Of a stretch of DNA of 64,000 bases, positions 35,738 to 45,127 are shown piece after piece (within the stretch, counting starts at the first letter, position 1; each line of letters opens with the position of its first letter). The notes under the pieces were generated by a model. The model was given only the letters and a program-made list of their open reading frames with translations. It searched no databases and was not told the origin of the DNA. The position numbers and the translations under genes are program-made. The stretch is from the NCBI GenBank assembly GCA_005938025.2, contig VCCI02000005.1, positions 124,001 to 188,000 on the forward strand, in the 5' to 3' direction. Origin of the DNA: Inquilinus sp. KBS0705. GTDB taxonomy: Bacteria; Bacteroidota; Bacteroidia; Sphingobacteriales; Sphingobacteriaceae.

Positions 35738-36673
35738 CTATTTGCCCGCCTTTTTAAATTTAGCACCCCAAATTTGCTTGTATATATAATTAAGCTTACT
35801 TAGGGTACTCTTTTTTTGAACGTAAAAAATGCATTCGCGCTTTTTATAGAGTAAGGAAGCAAATTCAAAACTAATGTATGAAGTAACCCGCTTAACAAAG
35901 GCATTATAAAGTTGAGCTATAAATTCGGGGTGCTTATTGCGAGGGAAGGCTAAACATAGCTCGAGCCATTGTTTGTTGCGCTCAAACCTTTCGCCCGATG
36001 AAAATTTGTATTTATCTACCTTTCGCTGTAAGCGTAATATATTGGTGTCGCTTTTATCGTGCTGCCGGTATTGTACCAGGCATTCAGGTATAAAATCAAT
36101 AGCACCTATATTAGTAGCCACGTATGCCAGCCACCAATCATGAAAATAGCCTACTTTTAAGGGGAGCGCTGCATCAAGCAATTCGCGCTTAATAAGCATG
36201 GTATGGCCCGATACACAGTTGAAAAACAAAAACACTTCGGGTTGGTCGCCCCGATAAAGGTTAACCACATCCGACATTTTTTTACTCATTGGCGATCCAT
36301 CCTCATGTATAAATTCCGAATCGTGATAAACAAACATATTATCTTTTATAGCATCAACCTGCAAGGCAATTTTATCGGGGTGCCATATGTCGTCCTGGTC
36401 GCAAAGGGCCAGCAGATCACCTTTGCATAGTTTAACCGCTCGTTCAAAGTTGCTTACAAAGCCCAGGTTTCGCTCATTTTGATAGATATTAAACTGTGGG
36501 AACCGTGCTGCATAATCGGCAAGTATGGTATAAGTTTGGTCTGTAGAACCATCATCAACCACCACAATTTCTACATTGGAATAGGTTTGCGCTACCAACG
36601 AGTCGAGTTGCTGCTTAAGATACTGCTCGCCATTGTAGGTACATAAAGCTATTGATACCAGTGGTTTGTTCAT
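35738..36673 (-). CDS. Family 2 glycosyltransferase
   Basis: 311 residues. GT-A domain with VSIALCTYNGEQYLKQQLDSL, VVDDGSTDQTY and LCDQDDIWHPDK; the C-terminal third is basic and Tyr-rich. Start ATG overlaps the stop of the upstream glycosyltransferase as ATGA (36670-36673), so the two are translationally coupled. The family includes rhamnosyl- and galactosyltransferases of O-antigen synthesis; donor sugar not predictable. Confidence 0.87.
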   Translation of the reverse strand: MNKPLVSIALCTYNGEQYLKQQLDSLVAQTYSNVEIVVVDDGSTDQTYTILADYAARFPQFNIYQNERNLGFVSNFERAVKLCKGDLLALCDQDDIWHPDKIALQVDAIKDNMFVYHDSEFIHEDGSPMSKKMSDVVNLYRGDQPEVFLFFNCVSGHTMLIKRELLDAALPLKVGYFHDWWLAYVATNIGAIDFIPECLVQYRQHDKSDTNILRLQRKVDKYKFSSGERFERNKQWLELCLAFPRNKHPEFIAQLYNAFVKRVTSYISFEFASLLYKKRECIFYVQKKSTLSKLNYIYKQIWGAKFKKAGK

Positions 36674-37662
36674 GGCTTAAAACGCGTTATCTGTTTGCTT
36701 TCAACTGATTTTTTCAGGTATTTAACCACATCAAATATGCTTTGATGCTTATCCCCCAATAACTTTTCCAATCGGTTTTGATAGCTTTTTATTTGCTTAC
36801 TATTTCTAAATAATCCGGTATAGCTTTTCCATATCCAGATTTGGCCAACAAGTAGTTTAGGCAGCAAATCAATAAATGTAATTTGCATAAACCAACCTAA
36901 GCGGGCCAACCCGCTTAAGTGCAAGGCATGTAAATAAAATCGGTTGCGATAGTACACGCTTTTTACCCATCGGGCGGTTTGGTAATTTTTGGTACTTGCC
37001 GACATTTGATGGCGGCAAATAGCCCGATGCTCGTAGTAGCATTTGTACCCCATGCGCCAGGCACGCAAACTAAGCTCAATGTCCTCGCAATAAAACGGAG
37101 AAAACAATTCGTAAAACCCGCCCAGTTGCTTTAGCTTTTTGGCATCTACCAGCGCATTAGCACCCGATAGGTAAAAGGTATATAATTCATCACCGGGCTT
37201 GTCGGAATAATAAAAGTAGGCTGTTTTTAATTTAAGGCCATTAAATTTGGGGATGCGTGCAGCGTCCTGTATGTGGTCGCCTTCCATATCAATGATACGA
37301 CCCATCACCCCAAAGATATCGGGTTTTGTAAAGTACTTCCACTGGTGCTCAAAATAATCGGCAGTAAGTTTTACATCCGAGTTTAGTAACAATATTAAAT
37401 CGTACTGTGCCGCATCTATGCCTCGGTTACAGGTGTAAGAAAATCCTTTGTTCTCGGCATTAACAATAAGTTTTACCTGATGGTAATTGTTTTGCAAATA
37501 GCTTACCGATTCATCTTTCGACTGATCGTCTACTACTATTATTTCGTAAGTAACGCCGGCGTTTTTGATAGCCTCTATTGTATACGGCAAATAGGCCTCT
37601 AACAGCTGCCTGCCATTATAGTTAGGTATAATTATCGAAACACTTTTTTTAATATCGGCCAA
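36670..37662 (-). CDS. Family 2 glycosyltransferase, rhamnosyltransferase-like
   Basis: 330 residues. Begins VSIIIPNYNGRQLLEAYLPY; further motifs are VVDDQSKDESV, NKGFSYTCNRGID, LLLNSDVKL (DxD-like region NSDV) and FSPFYCEDIELSLRAW, the WbbL/rhamnosyltransferase-type pattern. Near residue 260-290 hydrophobic stretches may attach it to the membrane. Four-base overlap with the following gene and a 6-base gap to the preceding one place it inside a tight operon. Confidence 0.87.
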   Translation of the reverse strand: MADIKKSVSIIIPNYNGRQLLEAYLPYTIEAIKNAGVTYEIIVVDDQSKDESVSYLQNNYHQVKLIVNAENKGFSYTCNRGIDAAQYDLILLLNSDVKLTADYFEHQWKYFTKPDIFGVMGRIIDMEGDHIQDAARIPKFNGLKLKTAYFYYSDKPGDELYTFYLSGANALVDAKKLKQLGGFYELFSPFYCEDIELSLRAWRMGYKCYYEHRAICRHQMSASTKNYQTARWVKSVYYRNRFYLHALHLSGLARLGWFMQITFIDLLPKLLVGQIWIWKSYTGLFRNSKQIKSYQNRLEKLLGDKHQSIFDVVKYLKKSVESKQITRFKP

Positions 37663-37668
37663 TGTTGC

Positions 37669-38547
37669 TTACTTAATAATTTTATAGTTGCGATACTCGC
37701 TAATGCGCCAGCCTGTAAGGTCCTCAATTTTTTGCAGCACTTTGCGCCTAAACGTCATTTTTTTGCGCAAGGCGTCCATATCTATATCAATTTTCCAGTT
37801 GGTAGCGGCTATGCGCTTTTTCATCACCGCCGGATGGTCGCCGTTAAAAGGTAATAAACGGTCGGCATTTTTATAATCAAACTCGAAGGTTTCAGGGAGG
37901 TTTTGCTGCAGCCAGGCATCATCGTGGTAAAACTGGTTAAAGTTGCGCACCTTATTTTTTAGTCCTCCTGGTGGCTTTACCCAACCATAATGATATATAT
38001 ACGCATCAATAAGCTTCACGTTAATTTTACGCCCGGCCCATCTAAAACCTTGAGCGTCGCGGTAAGAATGGATAGCTTTATTGTTACGTAGTATACGTAT
38101 TTCGCGGCGGTACCACCTGCGCGAGTGCCCGTAATAATCGTACGATCCATAAAAATGCAGGTATTTAAACAGTAGGCCTTCTACCTTACTATCGGCAAGG
38201 TTATCCTGCATTTCTTTTTTTATCAATGGCAGGTATTTTTCGTGCACACACTCGTCGCCTTGTATGTAAAAGGCCCAATCGGTATCTGGCGCTATAGCAG
38301 CAAAAGCCTTATCAGTTTCATCGGCAAAAACTTTACCTCCATCGCGCACACTTGTATCCCATAAAGTACGTATGACCTTTATTTTTGGCGAATTAATACC
38401 GGTTATCATTTTTTCGGTATCATCCTCACTATCGCCCAAGGCTACAATAAACTCATCGCACAGCGGTAATATCGAGGTTATGGCCTCGACAATTGGATAA
38501 TCATTTTTTACCGCGTTGCGAATAAACGTAAAGCCCGATACCTTCAT
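37669..38547 (-). CDS. Glycosyltransferase, family 2-like
   Basis: 292 residues. Starts MKVSGFTFIRNAVKNDYPI, a common opening of divergent GT2-like proteins, followed by ALGDSEDDT in place of the usual DDGS box and the WAFYIQGDECVHE (GDE) metal site. The C-terminus is basic. First gene of the leftward glycosyltransferase/ABC exporter operon, with a TAnnTTTG promoter just upstream. Confidence 0.82.
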   Translation of the reverse strand: MKVSGFTFIRNAVKNDYPIVEAITSILPLCDEFIVALGDSEDDTEKMITGINSPKIKVIRTLWDTSVRDGGKVFADETDKAFAAIAPDTDWAFYIQGDECVHEKYLPLIKKEMQDNLADSKVEGLLFKYLHFYGSYDYYGHSRRWYRREIRILRNNKAIHSYRDAQGFRWAGRKINVKLIDAYIYHYGWVKPPGGLKNKVRNFNQFYHDDAWLQQNLPETFEFDYKNADRLLPFNGDHPAVMKKRIAATNWKIDIDMDALRKKMTFRRKVLQKIEDLTGWRISEYRNYKIIK

Positions 38548-38572
38548 TTAATATATGTATGGTTTTGCAGGG

Positions 38573-38580
38573 CAAATATA
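38573..38580 (-). promoter_or_regulatory. -7 promoter element for glycosyltransferase operon
   Basis: Read leftward, TATATTTG, an exact TAnnTTTG match 25 bases before the ATG of the first glycosyltransferase gene. Confidence 0.55.
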
Positions 38581-38631
38581 ATTATCTAAGCCTGCCCATT
38601 TTATAATATTACGGCTTGTTTATTTAACTTC

Positions 38632-38639
38632 TATTTTTG
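38632..38639 (+). promoter_or_regulatory. -7 promoter element for meaB
   Basis: TATTTTTG, an exact TAnnTTTG match 23 bases before the meaB ATG, divergent from the glycosyltransferase promoter. Confidence 0.55.
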
Positions 38640-38662
38640 TTACTTTATACCATACCTATTAT

Positions 38663-39556
38663 ATGGCGGCCGGCAGCAAAAATATTAAAGTTAGCAGCAG
38701 CGATTTTCGCTCGGTTGCGCGTGCCTTAACCGTAGTAGAAAACAATCTTAACGGTTCTGTCGACTTGTTAAAAAGCCTTACTTATAATATAGGTGCTACT
38801 ATTATAGGTATTACCGGCCCGCCCGGGGCTGGTAAAAGCACCTTTGTAAATGCCATTATTACTAACCTGGTACAACAGCATAAAAAGGTGGCCGTGCTGG
38901 CTATTGATCCTACATCTCCGTTTAACTTTGGGTCGTTACTGGGCGATAGGATACGTATGGCGTCACACTTTAACCATCCCGATGTTTTTATACGATCGTT
39001 GGCTACACGCGGCTCGCTTGGTGGGCTGTCTGCCAAAACCATCGAAATGACGGATGTACTGCGTGCGGCAGGCTTTGATCATATTATTATTGAAACGGTT
39101 GGCGTTGGCCAAAGCGAGGTTGAAATTGCAGGCCTTGCCGATATCACTTTTGTGATGCTGGTGCCCGAGGCCGGTGATGAGATACAAAACATTAAATCGG
39201 GCTTAATGGAAATTGCCGATGCCTTTATTATTAATAAAGCCGACCGTGATGGTGCCGACCTTTTTGTAAACAACCTAAAAAAGATACTGCATCAAAATAA
39301 GGATGCTACCATACCGGTATACAAAACTATAGCATCAAACAACGAAGGTATTGATGCGGTTACTGATTTTATTTTGGCCAGCCCACCAATAAAAAACACC
39401 CGCCGCGAGCTACTGCTTACCCAAAAAGTATACAGTATAATACAGCAACGAAAAATGGCCGGTATCAACAAAAAAAAGCTTCAGCAAGATATTGCTAAAG
39501 CTTTAAAAGATCCCGGATTTAATATTTATGAATTTGCTGAGAGATATAAAAGTTGA
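38663..39556 (+). CDS. meaB: Methylmalonyl-CoA mutase-associated GTPase MeaB
   Basis: 297 residues of the G3E/SIMIBI GTPase class. P-loop GPPGAGKS at 52-59, base region VLAIDPTSPFNFGSLLGDRIRM, switch ETVGVGQSEVEIAGLAD, and NKAD for guanine binding. MeaB loads and protects the adenosylcobalamin of methylmalonyl-CoA mutase; the mutase genes are not in this window. Slightly shorter than E. coli ArgK/YgfD. Cytosolic. Confidence 0.93.
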   Translation: MAAGSKNIKVSSSDFRSVARALTVVENNLNGSVDLLKSLTYNIGATIIGITGPPGAGKSTFVNAIITNLVQQHKKVAVLAIDPTSPFNFGSLLGDRIRMASHFNHPDVFIRSLATRGSLGGLSAKTIEMTDVLRAAGFDHIIIETVGVGQSEVEIAGLADITFVMLVPEAGDEIQNIKSGLMEIADAFIINKADRDGADLFVNNLKKILHQNKDATIPVYKTIASNNEGIDAVTDFILASPPIKNTRRELLLTQKVYSIIQQRKMAGINKKKLQQDIAKALKDPGFNIYEFAERYKS

Positions 39557-39573
39557 TTTACAACCTCTTACCG

Positions 39574-40863
39574 TTAAGCATTCATCAACTCTTCAATATG
39601 CTCTGCCTCTACCGGTATATCCGCCATCAGATCACGGTTACCATCTTTAGTTATTAGTATATCGTTTTCTATACGTACAGCAAATCCTTCTTCTGGTATA
39701 TATATACCCGGCTCACAGGTTAATATATTACCAGCCTCGAATTTTTTGTAGCGGCTGGCATAATCGTGCACATCTAAACCTAAGTGGTGCGATGTGCCAT
39801 GCATAAAGTACTTTTTATACAATGGATTTTTAGGGTCCTGCTTTTCTACCTCGTGTTTCTTTAACAGGCCAAGGTCTATTAGTTCGCCTGTCATTATCTT
39901 ACCAACTTCATCATGATAGTCATTCCATACGGTACCCGGCACCAGCATTGCGGTAGCGGCACGCATTACACGCAAAACGGCATCATATACCTGGCGTTGG
40001 CGTTTGGTATAACGGCCGTTAACCGGTATTGACCGGCTCATATCAGCATTGTAATTAGCGTATTCGGCGGCCCAATCAAAAAGAATAATATCGCCATCAT
40101 TACAAACCTGGTTATTTTCGGTATAATGTAATACTATGGCATTTTTGCCCGATGCTATAATTGGGCTATAGGCATGGCCTGTTGCACGCTGCCTTAAAAA
40201 CTCGTGGCTTATTTCGGCCTCAATTTCGTACTCGGTTACACCAGGGTGTACAAATTTAAGTACACGTTTAAAGGCATCGTTTGTTATATCACACGCTTTT
40301 TGGGTAAGTTGTATCTCTATTTCGGATTTTACCACGCGCAGATCGCGCAGTATAGGGGCCGATCGTTCGTAGTTGTGTAACGGGTACTTAATCCGCAAGG
40401 CTTCATACATCCTAAGGTCGCGGTAAGGCACCGTATGTACATACCTGTCGTTCTCATTTGTATTTATATATATATTATCTGCGTAGTTTATTATAGTATG
40501 TAATATACTGTCATAATCGTGCAGCCACTGTATATTTTGTATGCCCGAAGCTTTACGTGCTTCTTCTTTTGTGTACTTGTGTCCTTCCCAAATAGCAATA
40601 TGTTCATTGGTTTGTCTTAAAAAAAGTACTTCTTTGTATTGGTGATTAGGACAATCAGGGTATAAAATCAGTACACTTTGCTCCTGATCTATACCTGAAA
40701 GGTAAAAAATGTCAGGGTTTTGTTTAAATAAAAAGTTTTGATCTCCGTTCCGCGGATATTCGTCATTAGAATGAAATATAGCGATAGAGTTGGATTTTAT
40801 TCGAGAAACGAAATTTTTTCTATTAATTGTAAATAACTGTTCGTCAATGGGAAGATATTTCAT
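39574..40863 (-). CDS. pepP: M24B Xaa-Pro aminopeptidase
   Basis: 429 residues. The N-terminal creatinase-like domain (about 1-170) precedes a pita-bread peptidase domain with five metal ligands: two Asp in ILFDWAAEYANYNADMSR, His in HGTSHHLGLDVHD, Glu in LTCEPGIYI and Glu in VRIEND. Removes an N-terminal residue preceding proline. No signal peptide. It converges with meaB (17 bases apart) and diverges from the ompA-like gene. Confidence 0.92.
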   Translation of the reverse strand: MKYLPIDEQLFTINRKNFVSRIKSNSIAIFHSNDEYPRNGDQNFLFKQNPDIFYLSGIDQEQSVLILYPDCPNHQYKEVLFLRQTNEHIAIWEGHKYTKEEARKASGIQNIQWLHDYDSILHTIINYADNIYINTNENDRYVHTVPYRDLRMYEALRIKYPLHNYERSAPILRDLRVVKSEIEIQLTQKACDITNDAFKRVLKFVHPGVTEYEIEAEISHEFLRQRATGHAYSPIIASGKNAIVLHYTENNQVCNDGDIILFDWAAEYANYNADMSRSIPVNGRYTKRQRQVYDAVLRVMRAATAMLVPGTVWNDYHDEVGKIMTGELIDLGLLKKHEVEKQDPKNPLYKKYFMHGTSHHLGLDVHDYASRYKKFEAGNILTCEPGIYIPEEGFAVRIENDILITKDGNRDLMADIPVEAEHIEELMNA

Positions 40864-40966
40864 ACTTGAAGTATTTTTAGAATTTTAAAAACAATTTTAT
40901 TTTATTGTTTGTAGTAGATATTATAAAAATTGGAACAAAGTTTGGTAATGGTTCAAACATAATTAC

Positions 40967-40974
40967 TAATTTTG
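40967..40974 (+). promoter_or_regulatory. Strong promoter for OmpA-family gene
   Basis: TAATTTTG (exact TAnnTTTG) with TTTG 22 bp upstream (40941-40944), the best -33/-7 pair in the window. Transcription would start near 40979, which excludes the TTG at 40972 as a start codon and supports ATG 41011 (about 30-nt leader). Confidence 0.7.
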
Positions 40975-41010
40975 AAAAAAATCACAATTAAATCGTTTAA
41001 TCTTAAAACT

Positions 41011-42387
41011 ATGAATTATTCTACATTAAAGAAATCAGCTGCATTATCGTTTGCTTCTTTGCTGGTTGCTGGTATGGTATCTGCCCAAACAGACTCTACT
41101 AAAACAACCACTACTGATACAACAATGATGTCATCTGGAACTACTACTGCTAAGGTATTTGGCGGTAGAGGACAGTACAAAACTTTCAGTATCGGTATCA
41201 ACGGTGGTGTTACTTCACCAGCTGTTGCAATTGGTGGTACTATGGACTACACTGACTGGAAAGTATCTTACGGTTACGGTATCTCTTTCAGAGAGCAATT
41301 AGCTCACTCATTCGGTTTACAATTAGATGTACGTGGTGGTCGCGTTGAAGGTGACAACAGCAGTGTTGTTGGCGTTGGCGGTGCTCCAAACGGCGTTCGT
41401 AATGGTAAAGCTTCTTTCCAAACAGATTTTTACAGTGCTACTTTAAGTGGTGTTGTTAACGTTGCAACTATCGACTTTATCCGTCGTAAGAATGCAGTTA
41501 ACTTCTTCATCAACGCAGGTGCTGGTTTAGCTTGGTACAACCCAGGTTACACTACTACACCAGGTGGTACTTTGATCAAATACAAAGATCAAACCGACAA
41601 AATGGTTAAAGAATTAGTTATACCTGTAGGCGCTGGTGTTAAATTCCGCTTAAGCGATGTTGTAGCCCTTAACTTTGGTTACACTGTTAACTTCTTAGAC
41701 GGTGACAACTTTGACGCTTTATACAGAACTGCTCCAAGCAAAGACAAATGGTCTTACGCTTACGGTGGTTTAGAGTTCACTTTAGGTGGCAAAGACAAAC
41801 CGAACCTGGATTGGGTTAACCCAGTTGCTATGATGTATGACGAATTATACGATGCAGCTTTACGTCAGGAAGTTGAAGCTCTTAAAGGCCGTGTAACTAA
41901 CGTTGAAAACGCAGTTACTGATCTTAAGAAAGATTCTGATGGTGACGGTGTATCTGATCAATTTGACAAATGCCCTAACACTCCTGCTGGTAGCGTAGTT
42001 GACGGTTCTGGTTGCGTTATTGTATTCCCTAAAGTAGCGGATACTGTTGCAACTACTGCTGTAGCTTACTCTAACATCCAATTTGAATTTGATAGCTCAG
42101 TATTACGTACTTCATCTTACCCAGTGTTAGATGCTACTTCTGCTGACTTACGTTCATCTGGTAAAACTGTTGAAATAGATGGTTACGCTTCATCAGAAGG
42201 TACTGCTGCTCACAACTTATCTTTATCTAAAGACCGTGCTAACTCAGTAAAAACTTACTTAGTTAACTCTGGTGTTGCTGCATCAAAATTAAAAGTTAAA
42301 GGTTACGGTGAAACTAACCCGATAGCTGATAACTCAACTGAAGAAGGACGTATCGCAAACCGTCGTGTTTCTTTCAAACAAAAATAA
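41011..42387 (+). CDS. OmpA-family outer-membrane protein, highly expressed
   Basis: 458 residues from ATG 41011. Signal peptide ends VSAQ (about residue 26). Then an N-terminal beta-barrel (about 45-270), a short coiled linker (LKGRVTNVENAVTDLKKD), one thrombospondin type-3 calcium repeat (DSDGDGVSDQFDKCPNTPAG, about 308-330) and a C-terminal OmpA peptidoglycan-binding domain (about 345-458, IDGYASSEGTAAHNLSLSKDRA). Codon use is unlike the neighbours, dominated by GGT, GCT, ACT, GTT, CGT and TTA, as expected for a very abundant protein. Strong promoter and terminator. Confidence 0.93.
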   Translation: MNYSTLKKSAALSFASLLVAGMVSAQTDSTKTTTTDTTMMSSGTTTAKVFGGRGQYKTFSIGINGGVTSPAVAIGGTMDYTDWKVSYGYGISFREQLAHSFGLQLDVRGGRVEGDNSSVVGVGGAPNGVRNGKASFQTDFYSATLSGVVNVATIDFIRRKNAVNFFINAGAGLAWYNPGYTTTPGGTLIKYKDQTDKMVKELVIPVGAGVKFRLSDVVALNFGYTVNFLDGDNFDALYRTAPSKDKWSYAYGGLEFTLGGKDKPNLDWVNPVAMMYDELYDAALRQEVEALKGRVTNVENAVTDLKKDSDGDGVSDQFDKCPNTPAGSVVDGSGCVIVFPKVADTVATTAVAYSNIQFEFDSSVLRTSSYPVLDATSADLRSSGKTVEIDGYASSEGTAAHNLSLSKDRANSVKTYLVNSGVAASKLKVKGYGETNPIADNSTEEGRIANRRVSFKQK

Positions 42388-42407
42388 TATCTAACAGATA
42401 ATATTAA

Positions 42408-42445
42408 GAAAGCCTCCGGATAACCCGGAGGCTTTTCTTTTTTTT
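42408..42445 (+). terminator. Terminator after OmpA-family gene
   Basis: 11-bp perfect stem (42409-42419 with 42425-42435), 5-nt loop, followed by a long T-rich tract. Confidence 0.92.
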
Positions 42446-42448
42446 AAC

Positions 42449-42456
42449 TATTTTTG
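42449..42456 (+). promoter_or_regulatory. -7 promoter element for 47-residue gene and ridA
   Basis: TATTTTTG, an exact TAnnTTTG match. It ends only 4 bases before the ATG at 42461, so the mRNA would be leaderless or nearly so. Confidence 0.5.
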
Positions 42457-42460
42457 TATT

Positions 42461-42604
42461 ATGTACTTTTTCAGAAAAAAGGATCCTAACCGGCCCACCA
42501 GCTTTAACCTTAAGGTAATGCATGTTATTAATGCCATTGCAATAAGCATGTTTTTGCTTGGCATTATCTGGAAACTTATTCAGTGGTTTATCTTAAAAAA
42601 GTAA
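42461..42604 (+). CDS. 47-residue conserved small membrane protein
   Basis: ATG 42461 to TAA 42602-42604. The sequence starts MYFFRKKDPNRPTSFNLKVMH, then one hydrophobic helix (about residues 22-43) and a basic C-terminus (ILKK). It resembles a small single-helix family seen in Bacteroidota with a KSDPNRPxxFNLKxMHxIN opening (possibly DUF6728; from memory, unverified). The stop is directly followed by the ridA start, with no gap, so the two are probably co-translated. Promoter TATTTTTG immediately upstream. Function unknown. Confidence 0.75.
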   Translation: MYFFRKKDPNRPTSFNLKVMHVINAIAISMFLLGIIWKLIQWFILKK

Positions 42605-42985
42605 ATGAAAACTATTATTAATACCGTTAACGCACCGGCGCCCATTGGCCCATACAGCCAGGCAGTAGCTACCGGCAACCTTTTATTTGTTTCGGGCCAA
42701 ATACCTATGGACCCAGCTACCGGCGATATCATTTCGACAGATATCAAAGCCGAAGCTAAACAGGTAATGGAAAACCTAAAAGCTATTTTAACAGAGGCCA
42801 ACAGCGGTTTTGATAAAATAGTAAAAACCACTATTTTTTTGACGGATATGCAAGCCTTTGCCCAGGTAAATGAGGTGTATGGCTCATACTTTACAACCGA
42901 TTTTCCCGCTCGCGAAACCGTACAAGTATCGGGCTTGCCAAAAGGGGTAAATGTAGAAATATCTGTAATTGCCCTAAAGCCCTGA
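42605..42985 (+). CDS. ridA: RidA-family reactive imine/enamine deaminase
   Basis: 126 residues, full-length YjgF/YER057c/UK114 family. Visible: APAPIGPYSQAV at the N-terminus, FVSGQIPMDPATG, FLTDMQAFAQVNEVYGSYF and the active-site Arg region FPARETVQVSGLPKGVNVEISVIA. A trimeric cytosolic enzyme that hydrolyses 2-aminoacrylate and similar imines. recG follows after 12 bases. Confidence 0.94.
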   Translation: MKTIINTVNAPAPIGPYSQAVATGNLLFVSGQIPMDPATGDIISTDIKAEAKQVMENLKAILTEANSGFDKIVKTTIFLTDMQAFAQVNEVYGSYFTTDFPARETVQVSGLPKGVNVEISVIALKP

Positions 42986-42997
42986 TCTGAATAAAAA

Positions 42998-45103
42998 TTG
43001 AACAGCCAGTTTCAAACACCCATTGAGTATTTAAAAGGTGTGGGACTATCCCGTGCGGAAGTTCTTAAAAAAGAACTGGGCATATACAATTTTGAAGACC
43101 TGCTTAAACACTTCCCTTATAAGTATATAGACCGTACCCGGTTTTATAAAATAAAAGATATACAGCCCGACCTGCCCTACGTGCAAGTACTGGTACGCCT
43201 AAGCAGTAAAGAAATTATTGGCGATAAACGCACAAAACGCCTGGTTGCACAAGCAAAAGACGATACCGGCGTTATAGAACTGGTATGGTTCCAGGGCATT
43301 AAATGGGCCGAGAAGACATTGCTACCCGGCAAGGTATATGTGATATTTGGCAAACCCGGCTTTTTTAATGGCAAGGCCCAAATGGCACACCCCGAAATTG
43401 ATCTGTATAACCCGGCCGCAATAAAGGAAAAAGGCAACCTTACCCTGCAACCTGCCTACAGCTCAACTGAAAAATTAAAAACGTTTACCTTAGACAGTAA
43501 AGGCCTGCAAAAATTGATCGCCGGTTTACTTGAACAATGCGCTAAAGATATACATGAAAACTTACCGGCTTATATACTCAACCGCTTTAAACTTGCCCCC
43601 AGGGCCGAAAGCTATCGCAATATTCATTTCCCCGATAATGCTAACCAGCTAAAAGAGGCGCAATACCGTTTAAAGTTTGAAGAGCTTTTCTTTTTACAAC
43701 TAAAGCTATTAAAGAATAAATTGCTTCGCACTCAAAAATTCAAGGGCAATATATTCGAATCGGTAGGTACCCATTTTAACGAGTTCTATCACAACAGGCT
43801 ACCATTTGCCCTTACCAACGCACAAAAACGGGTGCTTAAAGAGATACGTATTGATACGCAGCGCGGCGTACAAATGAACCGTTTGCTTCAAGGCGATGTG
43901 GGCAGCGGTAAAACGGTAGTCGCTTTAATGAGCATGCTAATAGCTATTGATAATGGATTCCAAACCTGTATAATGGCGCCTACCGAAATTTTGGCTAATC
44001 AACATTATCAAACTATAAAAAGTTTGGTAGGCGATGGTTTTGTAGACGTAGCCCTGCTAACTGGCTCGGTACCAAAAAAAGCACGGAAAGCTATTCATGA
44101 GGGCTTAGAAGATGGTAGCCTCAATATATTAATAGGCACCCATGCATTAATTGAAGATGCGGTACAATACAAAAATTTAGGCTTAGTGGTGATAGACGAG
44201 CAGCACCGCTTTGGTGTAGAGCAACGGGCCAGGCTTTGGCGTAAAAACTTAGTGCCACCACATATTTTGGTAATGACGGCCACCCCCATACCACGTACCC
44301 TTGCCATGACGATGTACGGCGATCTGGATATATCTGTTATTGACGAATTACCCGTCGGGCGCAAACCTATACAAACCCTGCATTATTACGAAGCACAACG
44401 ACTGCGGATGTTTGGCTTTATGAAACAGGAGATTGCTAAAGGCCGACAGATATATGTAGTATATCCGCTTATAAAGGAAAGCGAAAAGCTCGACCTGAAA
44501 AACCTGGAAGACGGCACCAATACAATGGCGCGCGAATTTCCGCTGCCACAGTATCGCATTAGCATTGTACATGGCAAATTAAAACCTGCCGAAAAAGAAT
44601 TTGAAATGCAGCGCTTTGTAAAAGGCGAAACGCAAATAATGGTAGCCACAACTGTAATAGAGGTGGGTGTAAACATTCCCAATGCATCGGTTATGATCAT
44701 TGAAAATGCCGAGCGTTTTGGGCTATCACAACTGCACCAGTTACGCGGTAGGGTTGGCCGCGGTGCCGAGCAGTCGTATTGTATCTTAATGAGCAACGAA
44801 AAGTTAAGCCATGATGGCCGTATACGCCTTAATACGATGGTAAAAACTAACAATGGTTTCGAGATAGCCGAGATTGATATGCAACTGCGTGGCCCGGGTA
44901 ATATAGAGGGCACTCAACAAAGTGGCGTACTCGATTTAAAGGTAGCCGACCTGACTACCGACCAGGATATACTAATACAGGCACGCAAGTGTGTGGAAGA
45001 GATTTTTGAGAAAGACCCACAGCTGACCGCGCCCGAAAACCAGATACTGAACATCGCCTTTCAGCCAAAAAACGCAGGATTAAGCTGGGATAAAATATCC
45101 TGA
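42998..45103 (+). CDS. recG: ATP-dependent DNA helicase RecG
   Basis: 701 residues from a TTG start (NSQFQTPIEYLKGVG), the expected N-terminus of Bacteroidota RecG. Wedge/OB domain (about 1-250), then superfamily-2 helicase motifs: Walker A GDVGSGKTVVAL (about 300), DEQH box in VVIDEQHRFG, TATPIPRTLAMT, and motif VI QLRGRVGRGAEQSYC. Rescues stalled replication forks and processes Holliday junctions. Co-directional with ridA. Confidence 0.95.
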   Translation: MNSQFQTPIEYLKGVGLSRAEVLKKELGIYNFEDLLKHFPYKYIDRTRFYKIKDIQPDLPYVQVLVRLSSKEIIGDKRTKRLVAQAKDDTGVIELVWFQGIKWAEKTLLPGKVYVIFGKPGFFNGKAQMAHPEIDLYNPAAIKEKGNLTLQPAYSSTEKLKTFTLDSKGLQKLIAGLLEQCAKDIHENLPAYILNRFKLAPRAESYRNIHFPDNANQLKEAQYRLKFEELFFLQLKLLKNKLLRTQKFKGNIFESVGTHFNEFYHNRLPFALTNAQKRVLKEIRIDTQRGVQMNRLLQGDVGSGKTVVALMSMLIAIDNGFQTCIMAPTEILANQHYQTIKSLVGDGFVDVALLTGSVPKKARKAIHEGLEDGSLNILIGTHALIEDAVQYKNLGLVVIDEQHRFGVEQRARLWRKNLVPPHILVMTATPIPRTLAMTMYGDLDISVIDELPVGRKPIQTLHYYEAQRLRMFGFMKQEIAKGRQIYVVYPLIKESEKLDLKNLEDGTNTMAREFPLPQYRISIVHGKLKPAEKEFEMQRFVKGETQIMVATTVIEVGVNIPNASVMIIENAERFGLSQLHQLRGRVGRGAEQSYCILMSNEKLSHDGRIRLNTMVKTNNGFEIAEIDMQLRGPGNIEGTQQSGVLDLKVADLTTDQDILIQARKCVEEIFEKDPQLTAPENQILNIAFQPKNAGLSWDKIS

Positions 45104-45127
45104 TAGCAATTTTTCGGCTACAAATAT

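Noticed and set aside
40972..41010. TTG start adding 13 residues to the OmpA-family protein
   Set aside because: The TTG lies within the -7 promoter element, and the extension would bury the signal peptide.
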